Shown piece by piece: positions 1-6,623 of a stretch of 10,628 bases of DNA. Position numbers and translations under genes: made by a program. The DNA lies in contig JAFZSS010000104.1 in NCBI GenBank assembly GCA_017619255.1, positions 1 to 10,628 on the forward strand. Reading direction: 5' to 3'. This DNA comes from Muribaculaceae bacterium. GTDB taxonomy: Bacteria; Bacteroidota; Bacteroidia; Bacteroidales; Muribaculaceae. The notes below the pieces were generated by a model. It ran no database searches. It saw only the letters and a program-made list of their open reading frames with translations, and was not told the DNA's origin. Every line of letters begins with the position of its first letter. Positions within the stretch are counted from its first letter, which is position 1.

Positions 1-1016
1 CTCTCGTTATCGCGGGGCCTTGCAGTGCTGAGACCGAGAGGCAGACCCTCGCCACTGCGCATGCGCTCTGCGCTATCGGCGTAAAGGTCTATCGGGCAGG
101 CATTTGGAAACCTCGCACTACGCCCGGTGGTTTTGAGGGCGTGGGCGATGACGGCTTGGCGTGGCTGCAACAGGTGAAGCAGGAAACGGGCATGGCCGTC
201 GCTACCGAGGTGGCAACGGTTGAACATGTGCGTGCTGCCCTTGATGCCGGCATCGACATCCTGTGGATTGGGGCTCGCACGACAGCCAATCCGTTTGCCG
301 TACAGGATATCGCCGACACGCTCCAGGGACATGACGATGTGACGGTACTGGTGAAAAACCCGCTCAATCCCGACCTGGAATTGTGGATGGGCGCCTTGCA
401 GCGGCTCACAGGTGCCGGCATCACTCGTCTGGGCGCCGTGCATCGTGGTTTTGGCACAACAGGCGACCATATCTACCGCAACGACCCGCAGTGGCACATC
501 CCCTTTGAACTGCGCCGTCATGCCCCAGGCATGACCATTTTGTGTGATCCCTCACACATCGGCGGCAAACGGGACTTTGTGCAACCTCTGTCACAGCAGG
601 CTTTGGACATGGGCTTTGACGGCCTGATGATTGAAAGCCACTGCGACCCCGACAACGCCTTGAGCGATGCAGCTCAACAAGTTACCCCGGGCGAGCTGGA
701 AGTCATTCTTGACGGGCTCGTCGTGCGTTCAGGAATTCCTGTGGAGGACGAACTGGCCCTGCTGCGTCAGCAGATTGATGACTGCGACCATGAACTGCTC
801 GCTGTGTTGGCACGACGCATGAGTGTGTCGCGGGAAATAGGCCGTTTCAAGAAATCACATAACCTGCGCGTGGTGCAGCCCGCCCGTTATCAGGCGATCA
901 TCAAGGCGCGTCTTGACGAGGCACACTCGCTGGGTCTTTCTCAAGAGTTCACACAGGGCATTATGCAGGCCATCCATGAGGAGAGTGTTCGCCAGCAGCT
1001 TGATATCCCCGAATAA
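1..1016 (+). CDS. Bifunctional DAHP synthase / chorismate mutase, 5'-truncated by window edge
   Basis: This enzyme condenses phosphoenolpyruvate and erythrose 4-phosphate to DAHP, the first shikimate-pathway step. Its C-terminal domain converts chorismate to prephenate, the branch toward Phe and Tyr. The reading frame is open from base 3 and shows 337 residues. The N-terminal part has IAGPCSAE at visible residues 4-11, then KPRTTPGGFEG, KNPLNP, HRGF and DPSHIGGKRD (near base 546), the conserved phosphate- and metal-site motifs of class I DAHP synthases of the KDO8P-synthase-like branch. From about base 750 an AroQ-type helical chorismate mutase follows, with LLRQQID, an LARRM arginine, a KK pair and RYQAIIKAR. 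Family proteins are about 350 residues, so probably fewer than 20 residues lie outside the window. A GTG at 141 is internal, not the start. The SDR gene follows 16 bases after the stop. Identification is firm; the exact gene name is not assigned. Confidence 0.95.
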   Translation, partial: LVIAGPCSAETERQTLATAHALCAIGVKVYRAGIWKPRTTPGGFEGVGDDGLAWLQQVKQETGMAVATEVATVEHVRAALDAGIDILWIGARTTANPFAVQDIADTLQGHDDVTVLVKNPLNPDLELWMGALQRLTGAGITRLGAVHRGFGTTGDHIYRNDPQWHIPFELRRHAPGMTILCDPSHIGGKRDFVQPLSQQALDMGFDGLMIESHCDPDNALSDAAQQVTPGELEVILDGLVVRSGIPVEDELALLRQQIDDCDHELLAVLARRMSVSREIGRFKKSHNLRVVQPARYQAIIKARLDEAHSLGLSQEFTQGIMQAIHEESVRQQLDIPE

Positions 1017-1032
1017 CTAAAGTCTAAAGTCT
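1017..1032 (+). repeat. Tandem heptamer CTAAAGT x2 in the spacer before the SDR gene
   Basis: The entire 16-base spacer between the DAHP synthase/chorismate mutase stop and the SDR start consists of CTAAAGT, CTAAAGT and CT, and the downstream ATG begins where a third copy would continue with A. There is no Shine-Dalgarno sequence here, which is normal for Bacteroidota. It could be a slipped-strand duplication that moved the two genes apart, or an A-rich ribosome-loading spacer. No function can be shown from the sequence. Confidence 0.6.
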
Positions 1033-1752
1033 ATGAACGCCATTATCATCGGAGCCTCGTCAGGGATGGGGCAGGAAGTTGCTAAATTGCTGCTGGCCGA
1101 GGGCTATAAGCTTGGGGTGGCGGCACGCAGGGAAGATCGTTTACAGACCCTGAAACATCTGGCTCCTGACAAAGTTGAAGTGGCGACGATTGATGTCACG
1201 GCCGAAGACGCTGCTGAGCGCCTGCGCAGTCTTATAGATTGCTTGGGTGGCATGGACTTGTTTTTCTATGCATCGGGAATCGGTAAGCAGAATCGCACAC
1301 TCACGCCTGACATAGAACTCGGCACCATGAATACCAATGCCGTGGGCTTCACACGCATGATAGGGGAGGCCTACCGCTACTTCGCTGAGAGGGGAAAGGG
1401 ACAGATTGCCGCCATCACTTCGATAGCCGGCACTAAAGGACTGGGGCCCGCGCCGTCCTATTCGGCGACCAAGGCAATGCAGAATGTTTATCTACAGGCA
1501 CTGGAGCAGCAAGCCAATGCGCGAGGTCTGAAAATCCGCTTCACAGACATACGCCCAGGCTTTGTCGATACTGATTTGCTGAAAGGGGATTTCCATTATC
1601 CCATGATGCTGAAACCGGAAAAAGTGGCCAGGCAGATAGTCAAGGCAATCCACAACAAACGGCATGTTGCCGTACTGGATTGGAAATACAGAATACTGAC
1701 CGCCATGTGGCGACGCATTCCGCGCCCGCTGTGGAGACACATCAAAATCTGA
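1033..1752 (+). CDS. Short-chain dehydrogenase/reductase (SDR), substrate unknown
   Basis: This 239-residue cytosolic Rossmann-fold oxidoreductase has the classical SDR plan. The nucleotide-binding motif GASSGMG lies at residues 7-13. Arginines 32, 33 and 36 follow strand 2, which in this family favours NADP(H) over NAD(H). ASGIG at 80-84 stands in place of the usual NNAG. The catalytic set is Asn102, Ser130 (AITSIAG), Tyr143 and Lys147 (YSATK), and the PG motif is at 175-176. All active-site residues are present, so the enzyme should be active. The C-terminal tail (about 215-239) is rich in Trp, Arg and Pro and could associate with a membrane surface, but no clear transmembrane helix is visible. 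It probably shares a transcript with the upstream aromatic-pathway gene, though nothing in the protein shows that its substrate belongs to that pathway. The substrate cannot be predicted from motifs. Confidence 0.9.
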   Translation: MNAIIIGASSGMGQEVAKLLLAEGYKLGVAARREDRLQTLKHLAPDKVEVATIDVTAEDAAERLRSLIDCLGGMDLFFYASGIGKQNRTLTPDIELGTMNTNAVGFTRMIGEAYRYFAERGKGQIAAITSIAGTKGLGPAPSYSATKAMQNVYLQALEQQANARGLKIRFTDIRPGFVDTDLLKGDFHYPMMLKPEKVARQIVKAIHNKRHVAVLDWKYRILTAMWRRIPRPLWRHIKI

Positions 1753-1755
1753 ACT

Positions 1756-2385
1756 TTACTTGTGAGTGGTGACGCGGCCTGCAGCGTGGAAATGGGTCGC
1801 GTAATAGTTCTGCCGCAGGTCATCAACGACAACACCGCGAGATGACGATGCGTGTACAAACTTGTTGTCTTTCAGGTAAATGCCCACATGGGATACTCGC
1901 TCATCATTGCTGGTGCAGAAGAATACAAGATCTCCCTCGCGCAGATCATCAAGGCTGATGACACGGCAATTTTGCTCAAGGATTTTTGCGGAATTACGGT
2001 TGAGTTTGATATTAAAAACCTCTTGATAAACCATCATCACCATACCAGAGCAATCAGTCCCGATGCCCTTGTCCTGGCGGGCATGGGCATAAGGTGTGCC
2101 TAACCAACTTTTCAGTTCCTTGTACAGTTTCTTGTTATCGTGGCGCCCCAATTTGATATCGAGCGCTGCCCATTTCTCATCCACGAGTCCGTATCCGCCT
2201 GGCACGGGTTTTTGGCTATCGGTGTTGGGAGTGGCTTCGTCATGGGGGGCGGTATCGCGGTTGCGGCGCTCATGATAGGGGCGATAAGTGTGTGTGGTAT
2301 TCTTTGTGCTGCGGCACGATACCACTGGCAGCGACAAGAGAATCGCCGCTGCCAGATAGAGTATCGATTTGCCGTGTCTGAGCAT
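1756..2385 (-). CDS. NlpC/P60-family lipoprotein, probable peptidoglycan endopeptidase
   Basis: A 209-residue predicted lipoprotein. The N-terminus is a basic, then hydrophobic, signal ending in the lipobox VVSC, with Cys24 as the lipidation site. No acidic export signal follows Cys24 (next residues RSTK), so inner-leaflet, periplasm-facing anchoring is more likely than surface display. Residues 30-70 form a polar, probably disordered linker. The NlpC/P60 domain spans about 80-205, with Cys112 in TDCSG, His166 in SHVGIYL and His178 in FVHAS. The 12-residue spacing of the two histidines matches the Spr-type Cys-His-His triad. Such enzymes usually cut the D-Glu/diaminopimelate bond in stem peptides and help cell-wall expansion or turnover. 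The ATG overlaps the stop of the DUF5606 gene by one base (TGATG), which suggests translational coupling. The gene ends 3 bases from the convergent SDR stop. The domain call is firm; exact bond specificity is inferred. Confidence 0.94.
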   Translation of the reverse strand: MLRHGKSILYLAAAILLSLPVVSCRSTKNTTHTYRPYHERRNRDTAPHDEATPNTDSQKPVPGGYGLVDEKWAALDIKLGRHDNKKLYKELKSWLGTPYAHARQDKGIGTDCSGMVMMVYQEVFNIKLNRNSAKILEQNCRVISLDDLREGDLVFFCTSNDERVSHVGIYLKDNKFVHASSSRGVVVDDLRQNYYATHFHAAGRVTTHK

Positions 2386-2828
2386 CAGTCTTTCTTCTCC
2401 TCGGCGTGCTCTTCGGGCTTCGCCTCTTCCTCTTCATCCTTGGCGGTGAAGTCGGTGATGCCGGCACCGATGAGGATGTTGTACCATGCTATGACTTTCT
2501 TGATATCGCTGTTGTGAACACGGTCCTCATCCCAGTTCTCAAGCACGCTGCCAAAGAATTCGTGAAGCTGCTCGGGAGTGGTGTAGGCCTTGGCGTCAAT
2601 AGCCTTGTTATCAAACTTCTTGCCAACTTTCTCAAGAACCTGAGACAGGGGGATATCGTCATCGGTAGTGAACATGGAGATATCACCCAGCGACATCACG
2701 CGCTCGCGTGAATGAACAGGGAAACGCTTGCCATCGGCAATGGCTTCGACGAGCAACATGTTTTTACCGTAGGAAATCAGTTTATAAAGTCCGGGGCGTC
2801 CCGAAATGGATAAAATTTTCTTCAACAT
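2385..2828 (-). CDS. DUF5606 domain protein, conserved in Bacteroidota, function unknown
   Basis: A 147-residue soluble protein without signal peptide or transmembrane segment. The N-terminal 50 residues (MLKKILSISGRPGLYKLI followed by a GK-rich strand segment and RERVMSLGDISMF) match my recollection of the DUF5606 family, found mainly in Bacteroidota; the fold and activity are not known to me. The middle (about 55-125) is predicted largely helical and includes a segment resembling a helix-turn packing unit (PEQLHEFFGSVLENW, then DIKKVIAWYNILIGAG). The last 20 residues are a highly charged Glu/Lys tail, probably disordered. It sits 35 bases downstream of coaE and its stop shares a base with the nlpC start, so it is expressed with both. 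Position and conservation suggest a housekeeping role, perhaps an RNA- or protein-binding adaptor, but this is speculation. No catalytic motif was seen. Confidence 0.85.
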   Translation of the reverse strand: MLKKILSISGRPGLYKLISYGKNMLLVEAIADGKRFPVHSRERVMSLGDISMFTTDDDIPLSQVLEKVGKKFDNKAIDAKAYTTPEQLHEFFGSVLENWDEDRVHNSDIKKVIAWYNILIGAGITDFTAKDEEEEAKPEEHAEEKKD

Positions 2829-2863
2829 AATAAGTCAATGTTTTTGATGTTTGTTGTTATCTA

Positions 2864-3460
2864 TTAGTTGTTTGTTTTCTCAAGTTGAGCCAGCAGGTTC
2901 ATCACTTGTGGCATCAGCGCTGTGTCACCATCGTTGATGATGACCGATTCACCATCGGCAATTCGGTCCTCCTCGACTTGAGACTTAATGCGAGCTTCCA
3001 CCTGCTCCGAGGTTAGTCCGCTGCGCGCTACGACGCGCTTGATGCGCACTTGGGCGGGAGCGGTCACATGCCACACCTCGTCCACGACTTGGTCTAATCC
3101 CCCAGTGTGGAGTAAAGCCGTCTCGACAAACGCCAATGATGCTCCTTGTTCGGCTTGTTCCCCGACCCATTGTCGCAGATCACGCAAAGTAGCGGGGTGC
3201 ACGATTCCGTTGAGGCGTTTTAGTGCCTCGTTGTCGGAAAAAGCCACGGCACTCAAGTGCTGGCGGTTGATGCTCCCATCGGCCAAGAATGTTTCGCTGC
3301 CGAAAGATTGGACCAACTGTTGCCGCACTTCATCACAATCAGTCATAATGGCTTTGGCTCGGCTGTCGCAGTCATAGATTTGGAAACCAACGACTTGGAG
3401 CATGCGCGCGACAACGCTCTTGCCGCTCCCTATGCCACCAGTGATTGCAACCAATTTCAT
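2864..3460 (-). CDS. coaE: Dephospho-CoA kinase
   Basis: This enzyme phosphorylates the 3'-hydroxyl of dephospho-CoA with ATP, the last step of coenzyme A synthesis, in the cytosol. At 198 residues it has the normal family length. The P-loop GGIGSGKS is at residues 8-15, the substrate-binding acidic pair at Asp30 and Asp32 (YDCDSRAK), and the conserved HP at 88-89. The lid region carries Arg139 and Arg142, followed by the typical RIKSQ and VIINDGD (173-179) segments. The usual DIPLLFE-like stretch is present in diverged form around 112-118 (FVETALL). The start ATG is supported by the immediate MKLVAITGGIGSGKS beginning and lies 13 bases after the ybbR-like stop. It belongs to the nusB-yajC-ybbR-coaE-DUF5606-nlpC unit. 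The coaBC gene of the same pathway lies about 6 kb upstream on the same strand. Identification is very secure. Confidence 0.97.
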   Translation of the reverse strand: MKLVAITGGIGSGKSVVARMLQVVGFQIYDCDSRAKAIMTDCDEVRQQLVQSFGSETFLADGSINRQHLSAVAFSDNEALKRLNGIVHPATLRDLRQWVGEQAEQGASLAFVETALLHTGGLDQVVDEVWHVTAPAQVRIKRVVARSGLTSEQVEARIKSQVEEDRIADGESVIINDGDTALMPQVMNLLAQLEKTNN

Positions 3461-3473
3461 GCCCGGATCGCCC

Positions 3474-4436
3474 TTAATGTTTCTCGATGATATATTCCAC
3501 GCTGTCAGATGACAGTGTCACATCTTGATAGGCGGCAGGCACCTCACCGATAATCACTTTCACCTTGTTGCTGGGACGGCTGAAGTCGATAGAGTTATAA
3601 TCCACGACGGCAGTGATGTCGGTATCCTCTTTTATCCTGCTGACGGGAGATCGGAAAGAAACCTCCACATCGCTGGGGAACAAAAGTATTTTCACGCCTT
3701 GAGGAGCATTGCGTACCGCAATCTTGACCTTGCTTGTTTGTGATTTCAGTTTCTCGATTGGTACCATGATGTCGATGGCTCCAGGCTCAACAACAGCACC
3801 TTTGATAGGGGCGATAGACACCTTGCGACGCAGGGTATCGGTCAAGTCTGAAACCTTAACATGATAGGTATAGACCTCATTGATCTCACTCAGTTTTTGG
3901 GCATCACTGAAGACTAGGACCGAGTCTTGACTCTGAATCAGGGCACCATAGAGCGCGTAGTCTTCGCGTGGCTCTACAATGATGTCGGTCCTGATAGGTA
4001 CCTTCTTTCCAGGCAGGTCGGTGTACTTGATGACGATATTCTCGGGCAAGACGCTGACAATGGCCGCATGACGGTTCAGTACCGAAGCGAGCGCTTTCTT
4101 CAAGTGCCCTTGGTCCATCTTGAATGTGCCGCTGCCATCGCTGTAGTCACTAAAACGGATGGTGATTTTGGGCGTTTTGCGGAACATGTAAGAGAAAAAC
4201 CGATACCCTCGATCTTTAACAGAGACCGTGAGCGTGTCAGGCACTTCTGTAAGAGTGTGCACATTATTGGGTATACTGAATTCAACAGGCACCTCTAAAT
4301 CCAGTTGCACATCACTGTTGAAAGTGAGGAACCCCCAAAAGACAGCAGAAATCAGCACAAAAGTGATATACTGCAGTATCGACTTCGTGCGGGGAGATTT
4401 CTTTAATTTCTCTTTTGTCTTACTCCAGAGTCCCAT
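3474..4436 (-). CDS. YbbR/CdaR-like membrane-anchored protein
   Basis: A 320-residue protein with a short basic cytosolic N-terminus (KTKEKLKKSPRTK), one transmembrane helix at about 20-40 (ILQYITFVLISAVFWGFLTF) and a long extracytoplasmic beta-rich region. The region contains YbbR-type repeats, recognisable from alternating strand patterns such as LEVPVEF, DTLTVSVKD, KKVPIRTDI and VKIAVRNAPQGV, at about 45-130, 135-215 and 225-315. In Firmicutes the related CdaR modulates the diadenylate cyclase CdaA, but no cyclase gene is nearby here, so that role is not supported by context. It sits between yajC and coaE. The start chosen gives the expected basic anchor; a second ATG a few bases upstream is out of frame. 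Family assignment is good; function is unknown in this phylum as far as I can say. Confidence 0.85.
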   Translation of the reverse strand: MGLWSKTKEKLKKSPRTKSILQYITFVLISAVFWGFLTFNSDVQLDLEVPVEFSIPNNVHTLTEVPDTLTVSVKDRGYRFFSYMFRKTPKITIRFSDYSDGSGTFKMDQGHLKKALASVLNRHAAIVSVLPENIVIKYTDLPGKKVPIRTDIIVEPREDYALYGALIQSQDSVLVFSDAQKLSEINEVYTYHVKVSDLTDTLRRKVSIAPIKGAVVEPGAIDIMVPIEKLKSQTSKVKIAVRNAPQGVKILLFPSDVEVSFRSPVSRIKEDTDITAVVDYNSIDFSRPSNKVKVIIGEVPAAYQDVTLSSDSVEYIIEKH

Positions 4437-4474
4437 CAGACATCAGTTTTTCCCTTGACCTGTTATAAAAAGAT

Positions 4475-4822
4475 TTATTTCTTGTTGGCAATGTCTGCTC
4501 CCGTCTCGGCAACATCCTGCATGGACTGGTAGATTGAGTTCTTGTCAATCTTGATAGTCACATTGTTGTCGATTTCCAGCAGAATGTAGTTGTCATTCAC
4601 CTCGCGGATGCGGCCATAGATGCCACCGGCGGTCATCACTTTGTCACCTCTCTTGAGGCTATCGCGGAAGGCATTAATCTTTTTCTGCTTCTTCTGCTGC
4701 GGAGCAATCATGAAAAAGTAGAAAATGGCAATCATGGCGATGATCATGAGCATAAAGCTCCAGTCCATGCCGCCAGCGTTGGCATTGCCAGTAGTTGCTT
4801 GCAATAAAATCGTGTAAAGCAT
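4475..4822 (-). CDS. yajC: Preprotein translocase accessory subunit YajC
   Basis: A small inner-membrane protein (115 residues) that associates with SecDF in the Sec translocon and supports protein export. A single transmembrane helix spans about 22-40 (FMLMIIAMIAIFYFFMIA). The family signature PQQKKQKK follows directly at 41-48, then a compact domain with LKRGDKVMTAGGIYGRI (56-72), a strongly conserved YajC stretch, and DNNVTIKIDKNSI. The short Gly/Asn-rich stretch before the helix is ordinary for the family. It lies 48 bases after nusB and 38 bases before the ybbR-like gene, presumably in one transcript. A weak promoter-like TAACTTTT sits in the upstream gap but lacks the final G of the consensus and is not annotated. 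Length and motifs match the family closely. Confidence 0.96.
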   Translation of the reverse strand: MLYTILLQATTGNANAGGMDWSFMLMIIAMIAIFYFFMIAPQQKKQKKINAFRDSLKRGDKVMTAGGIYGRIREVNDNYILLEIDNNVTIKIDKNSIYQSMQDVAETGADIANKK

Positions 4823-4870
4823 AATGTCTATTGTTTTAAAAGTTATTATTGGTTAGTTCTCTGATTCAAT

Positions 4871-5803
4871 TCACGACTTGAGTAGCTTTCCCTCTTTGCG
4901 TAATTGCTTGACAGCATTGTTGAGGATGCCGTTGACAAACTGGCCGCTGCCTGAAGTGCTGAAATTTTTGGCCAACTCAATGTACTCGTTGAGGGTCACT
5001 GCGGTGGGTATCTTGTCAAAGGTCCGCAACTCGGCCAGGGCTGTACACATGATAATGCGGTCCATGAGCACGATACGGTCCTTGTCCCAACGGCTGGTCG
5101 TTACCAGCTCATCGATAAGTGCGTTGTTCTCGGGCATCTGGGTCACCGAAGCCTGGAACAATTCCTTGCCAAACACGCTGTCCTCCTCATCCTTATACAT
5201 GGGCATGATGGCATCGTCCTCTCTGTCAGCGAGCCGCCTGAATGTCTTGCATACAAATTGTCCTGTGAGGTTCATGTCGTCCTCGCTCCAGAACAGTGAG
5301 CGTTGTTCAATGGCGTCAGACATGTTCTCGTCGGTCAGGATGACTTGCTTCATGAGCTGTTGCCACAATTGGCTGTCGGCATCCATTGAACCTTCATCTT
5401 CGGCCATGTAATCATGATACAGGTCGCTCTTGAGCACTTTGTCAAGCATCATGCGCTCAAAGATGGGGTCGTCGTTCCATGTCACGGTGTGGTCCTCGGC
5501 AAACTTCTTTAATTGCTCATTGTCGGCCAAGGCGGCAACCAAGCGGTTGTCGACAAATTTCGTGTTGGGATGGAGATCCTCTTCGGTAGGCAGATATTTG
5601 TTGCGGGCTTCGTCCAGACGCATCTCTTGGATGTGAGTCAGCTCAACCGGCAAGCGCATCAGGTAGTGATACAGCTCATAGGTCTTTTCCAGACAAGCGT
5701 CAAGATCCTTCAGCGCCTTGTTGAGTGTGCACTCAGGGCGTGTCAGCATATATGAGTACAGAATCTGTACTACTTTGGTCCTTATTAAAACTCGGTTTAT
5801 CAT
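4871..5803 (-). CDS. nusB: Transcription antitermination factor NusB, long Bacteroidota form
   Basis: NusB, with NusE (ribosomal protein S10), binds boxA RNA and promotes antitermination on rRNA operons. The 310-residue protein begins MINRVLIRTKVVQILYSYM, the usual N-terminus in this phylum. An in-frame ATG 17 codons upstream at 5854 is rejected because it would start within the promoter and add unconserved sequence. The C-terminal part holds the classical NusB fold signature: WDKDRIVLMDRIIM, FDKIPTAVTLNEYIELAKNF and FVNGILNNAVKQL. Most bacterial NusB proteins are about 140 residues; here roughly 150 extra, acidic and helical residues lie between the first helix and the C-terminal core. This matches long Bacteroidota homologues as I recall them. 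A phylum-type promoter precedes it, so it likely heads the operon through nlpC. Confidence 0.93.
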   Translation of the reverse strand: MINRVLIRTKVVQILYSYMLTRPECTLNKALKDLDACLEKTYELYHYLMRLPVELTHIQEMRLDEARNKYLPTEEDLHPNTKFVDNRLVAALADNEQLKKFAEDHTVTWNDDPIFERMMLDKVLKSDLYHDYMAEDEGSMDADSQLWQQLMKQVILTDENMSDAIEQRSLFWSEDDMNLTGQFVCKTFRRLADREDDAIMPMYKDEEDSVFGKELFQASVTQMPENNALIDELVTTSRWDKDRIVLMDRIIMCTALAELRTFDKIPTAVTLNEYIELAKNFSTSGSGQFVNGILNNAVKQLRKEGKLLKS

Positions 5804-5823
5804 AATATCACTGTTTGAACTTG

Positions 5824-5855
5824 CAAAATTAACGATTTTTGACGGCGTGTGCAAA
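5824..5855 (-). promoter_or_regulatory. Bacteroidota sigma-70-type promoter for the nusB operon
   Basis: Read on the minus strand, TTTG (complement of 5852-5855) is followed after 20 bases by TAATTTTG (complement of 5824-5831). This fits the Bacteroidota consensus of a -33 TTTG and a -7 TAnnTTTG element with about 19-21 bases between. The -7 element ends 20 bases before the nusB ATG, leaving a short leader of roughly 10-15 bases. It lies in the longest gap inside the minus-strand block and begins 9 bases after the rlmB stop. The match is by eye, and no start site has been mapped. Confidence 0.65.
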
Positions 5856-5864
5856 TATTGGCCG

Positions 5865-6623
5865 CTAATTGACCTCTTGATGATCGTTGAGTCGCTGCCT
5901 CACGACCTCATAGATCATGATGCCGCCTGCAACCGACACATTTAACGAGTTGATATGACCAAACTCGGGAATGAGCACGCGGGTATCGCACAATTTCATG
6001 ATTTCAGGGGAGATACCCTTATCCTCGGCACCAAGCACGATGGCTACGGGTCCGGTATAATCGCCTTGAGTGTAGGGCATCGAGTTTTTGTCGCTGGTCC
6101 CAATGATTTTGAAGCCGCTGTCACGCAGCATCTTCACGGCAGCCACCAGATTGTGTTCACGGCAAACAGGCAGGTGGTTAAGCGCCCCGGCCGATGTCTT
6201 GACGGCATCGGCATTGACACTGACGCTCTCGCGGTCGGGGATGACGATGGCACTCACTCCCGCGCACTCGCAGGTACGGGCGACGGCGCCAAAGTTACGC
6301 ACATCGGTAACGCCGTCAAGCACAACAAAGAAAGGGTTCTCGCCGTCATCAAACAACTGCGGCACCAGATCCTCGACATGATAATAGGTCACGGCGGCCA
6401 GCATGGCAAGCACGCCCTGGTGGTTGCGTCGAGTGATGCGGTCAATCTTCTGCACGGGAACCCGTTGCACCGGCACTCGCAAGGCTTTGGCGCGGTTAAT
6501 GATATCCTGTGCAGTGTCGTTGTTGAGCGTTTTGCTCAACAGGATTTTATCAATGTCCTTGCCGGCTTCGATGGCTTCGGACACGGCATGGATGCCATAG
6601 ATGTATTGTGTCTTGTCAATCAT
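5865..6623 (-). CDS. rlmB: TrmH/RlmB-family 23S rRNA 2'-O-ribose methyltransferase (SPOUT)
   Basis: A 252-residue SPOUT-superfamily methyltransferase that uses S-adenosylmethionine, most likely to methylate the 2'-hydroxyl of the guanosine equivalent to G2251 of E. coli 23S rRNA. The N-terminal domain (about 1-80, starting YIYGIHAVSEAIEAG) is the RNA-binding SpoU substrate-binding fold. The catalytic domain has motif 1 LDGVTDVRNFGAVARTCECAG (102-122, with Asn110 and Arg116), motif 2 IVLGAEDKGIS (195-205) and motif 3 IPEFGHINSLNVSVAGGI (218-235, with Asn228), which form the trefoil-knot cofactor site. Length and the G-I-HAV start favour RlmB over tRNA-acting TrmH. The ATG overlaps the last 8 bases of recN, implying translational coupling. 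It is the last gene before the nusB promoter. Family is certain; the exact methylated position is inferred. Confidence 0.93.
   Translation of the reverse strand: MIDKTQYIYGIHAVSEAIEAGKDIDKILLSKTLNNDTAQDIINRAKALRVPVQRVPVQKIDRITRRNHQGVLAMLAAVTYYHVEDLVPQLFDDGENPFFVVLDGVTDVRNFGAVARTCECAGVSAIVIPDRESVSVNADAVKTSAGALNHLPVCREHNLVAAVKMLRDSGFKIIGTSDKNSMPYTQGDYTGPVAIVLGAEDKGISPEIMKLCDTRVLIPEFGHINSLNVSVAGGIMIYEVVRQRLNDHQEVN

Noticed and set aside
141..143. GTG as the start of the DAHP synthase/chorismate mutase
   Set aside because: The same frame is open to the left edge and encodes the essential IAGPCSAE and KPRTTPGGFEG motifs upstream, so the true start is outside the window.
1596..2103. Antisense open frames across the convergent SDR/nlpC junction
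   Set aside because: Both flanking genes have complete catalytic motifs through their ends, and the antisense products show no family features or independent start signals.
4823..4870. Promoter-like TTG, 21 bases, TAACTTTT before yajC
   Set aside because: The -7 element lacks the terminal G and the -33 box is only a partial match in an AT-rich gap; too weak to annotate next to the much better nusB promoter.
4878..5411. 177-codon plus-strand open frame opposite nusB
   Set aside because: Ser/Leu/Met-rich shadow translation with no motif, fully inside a confidently identified gene.
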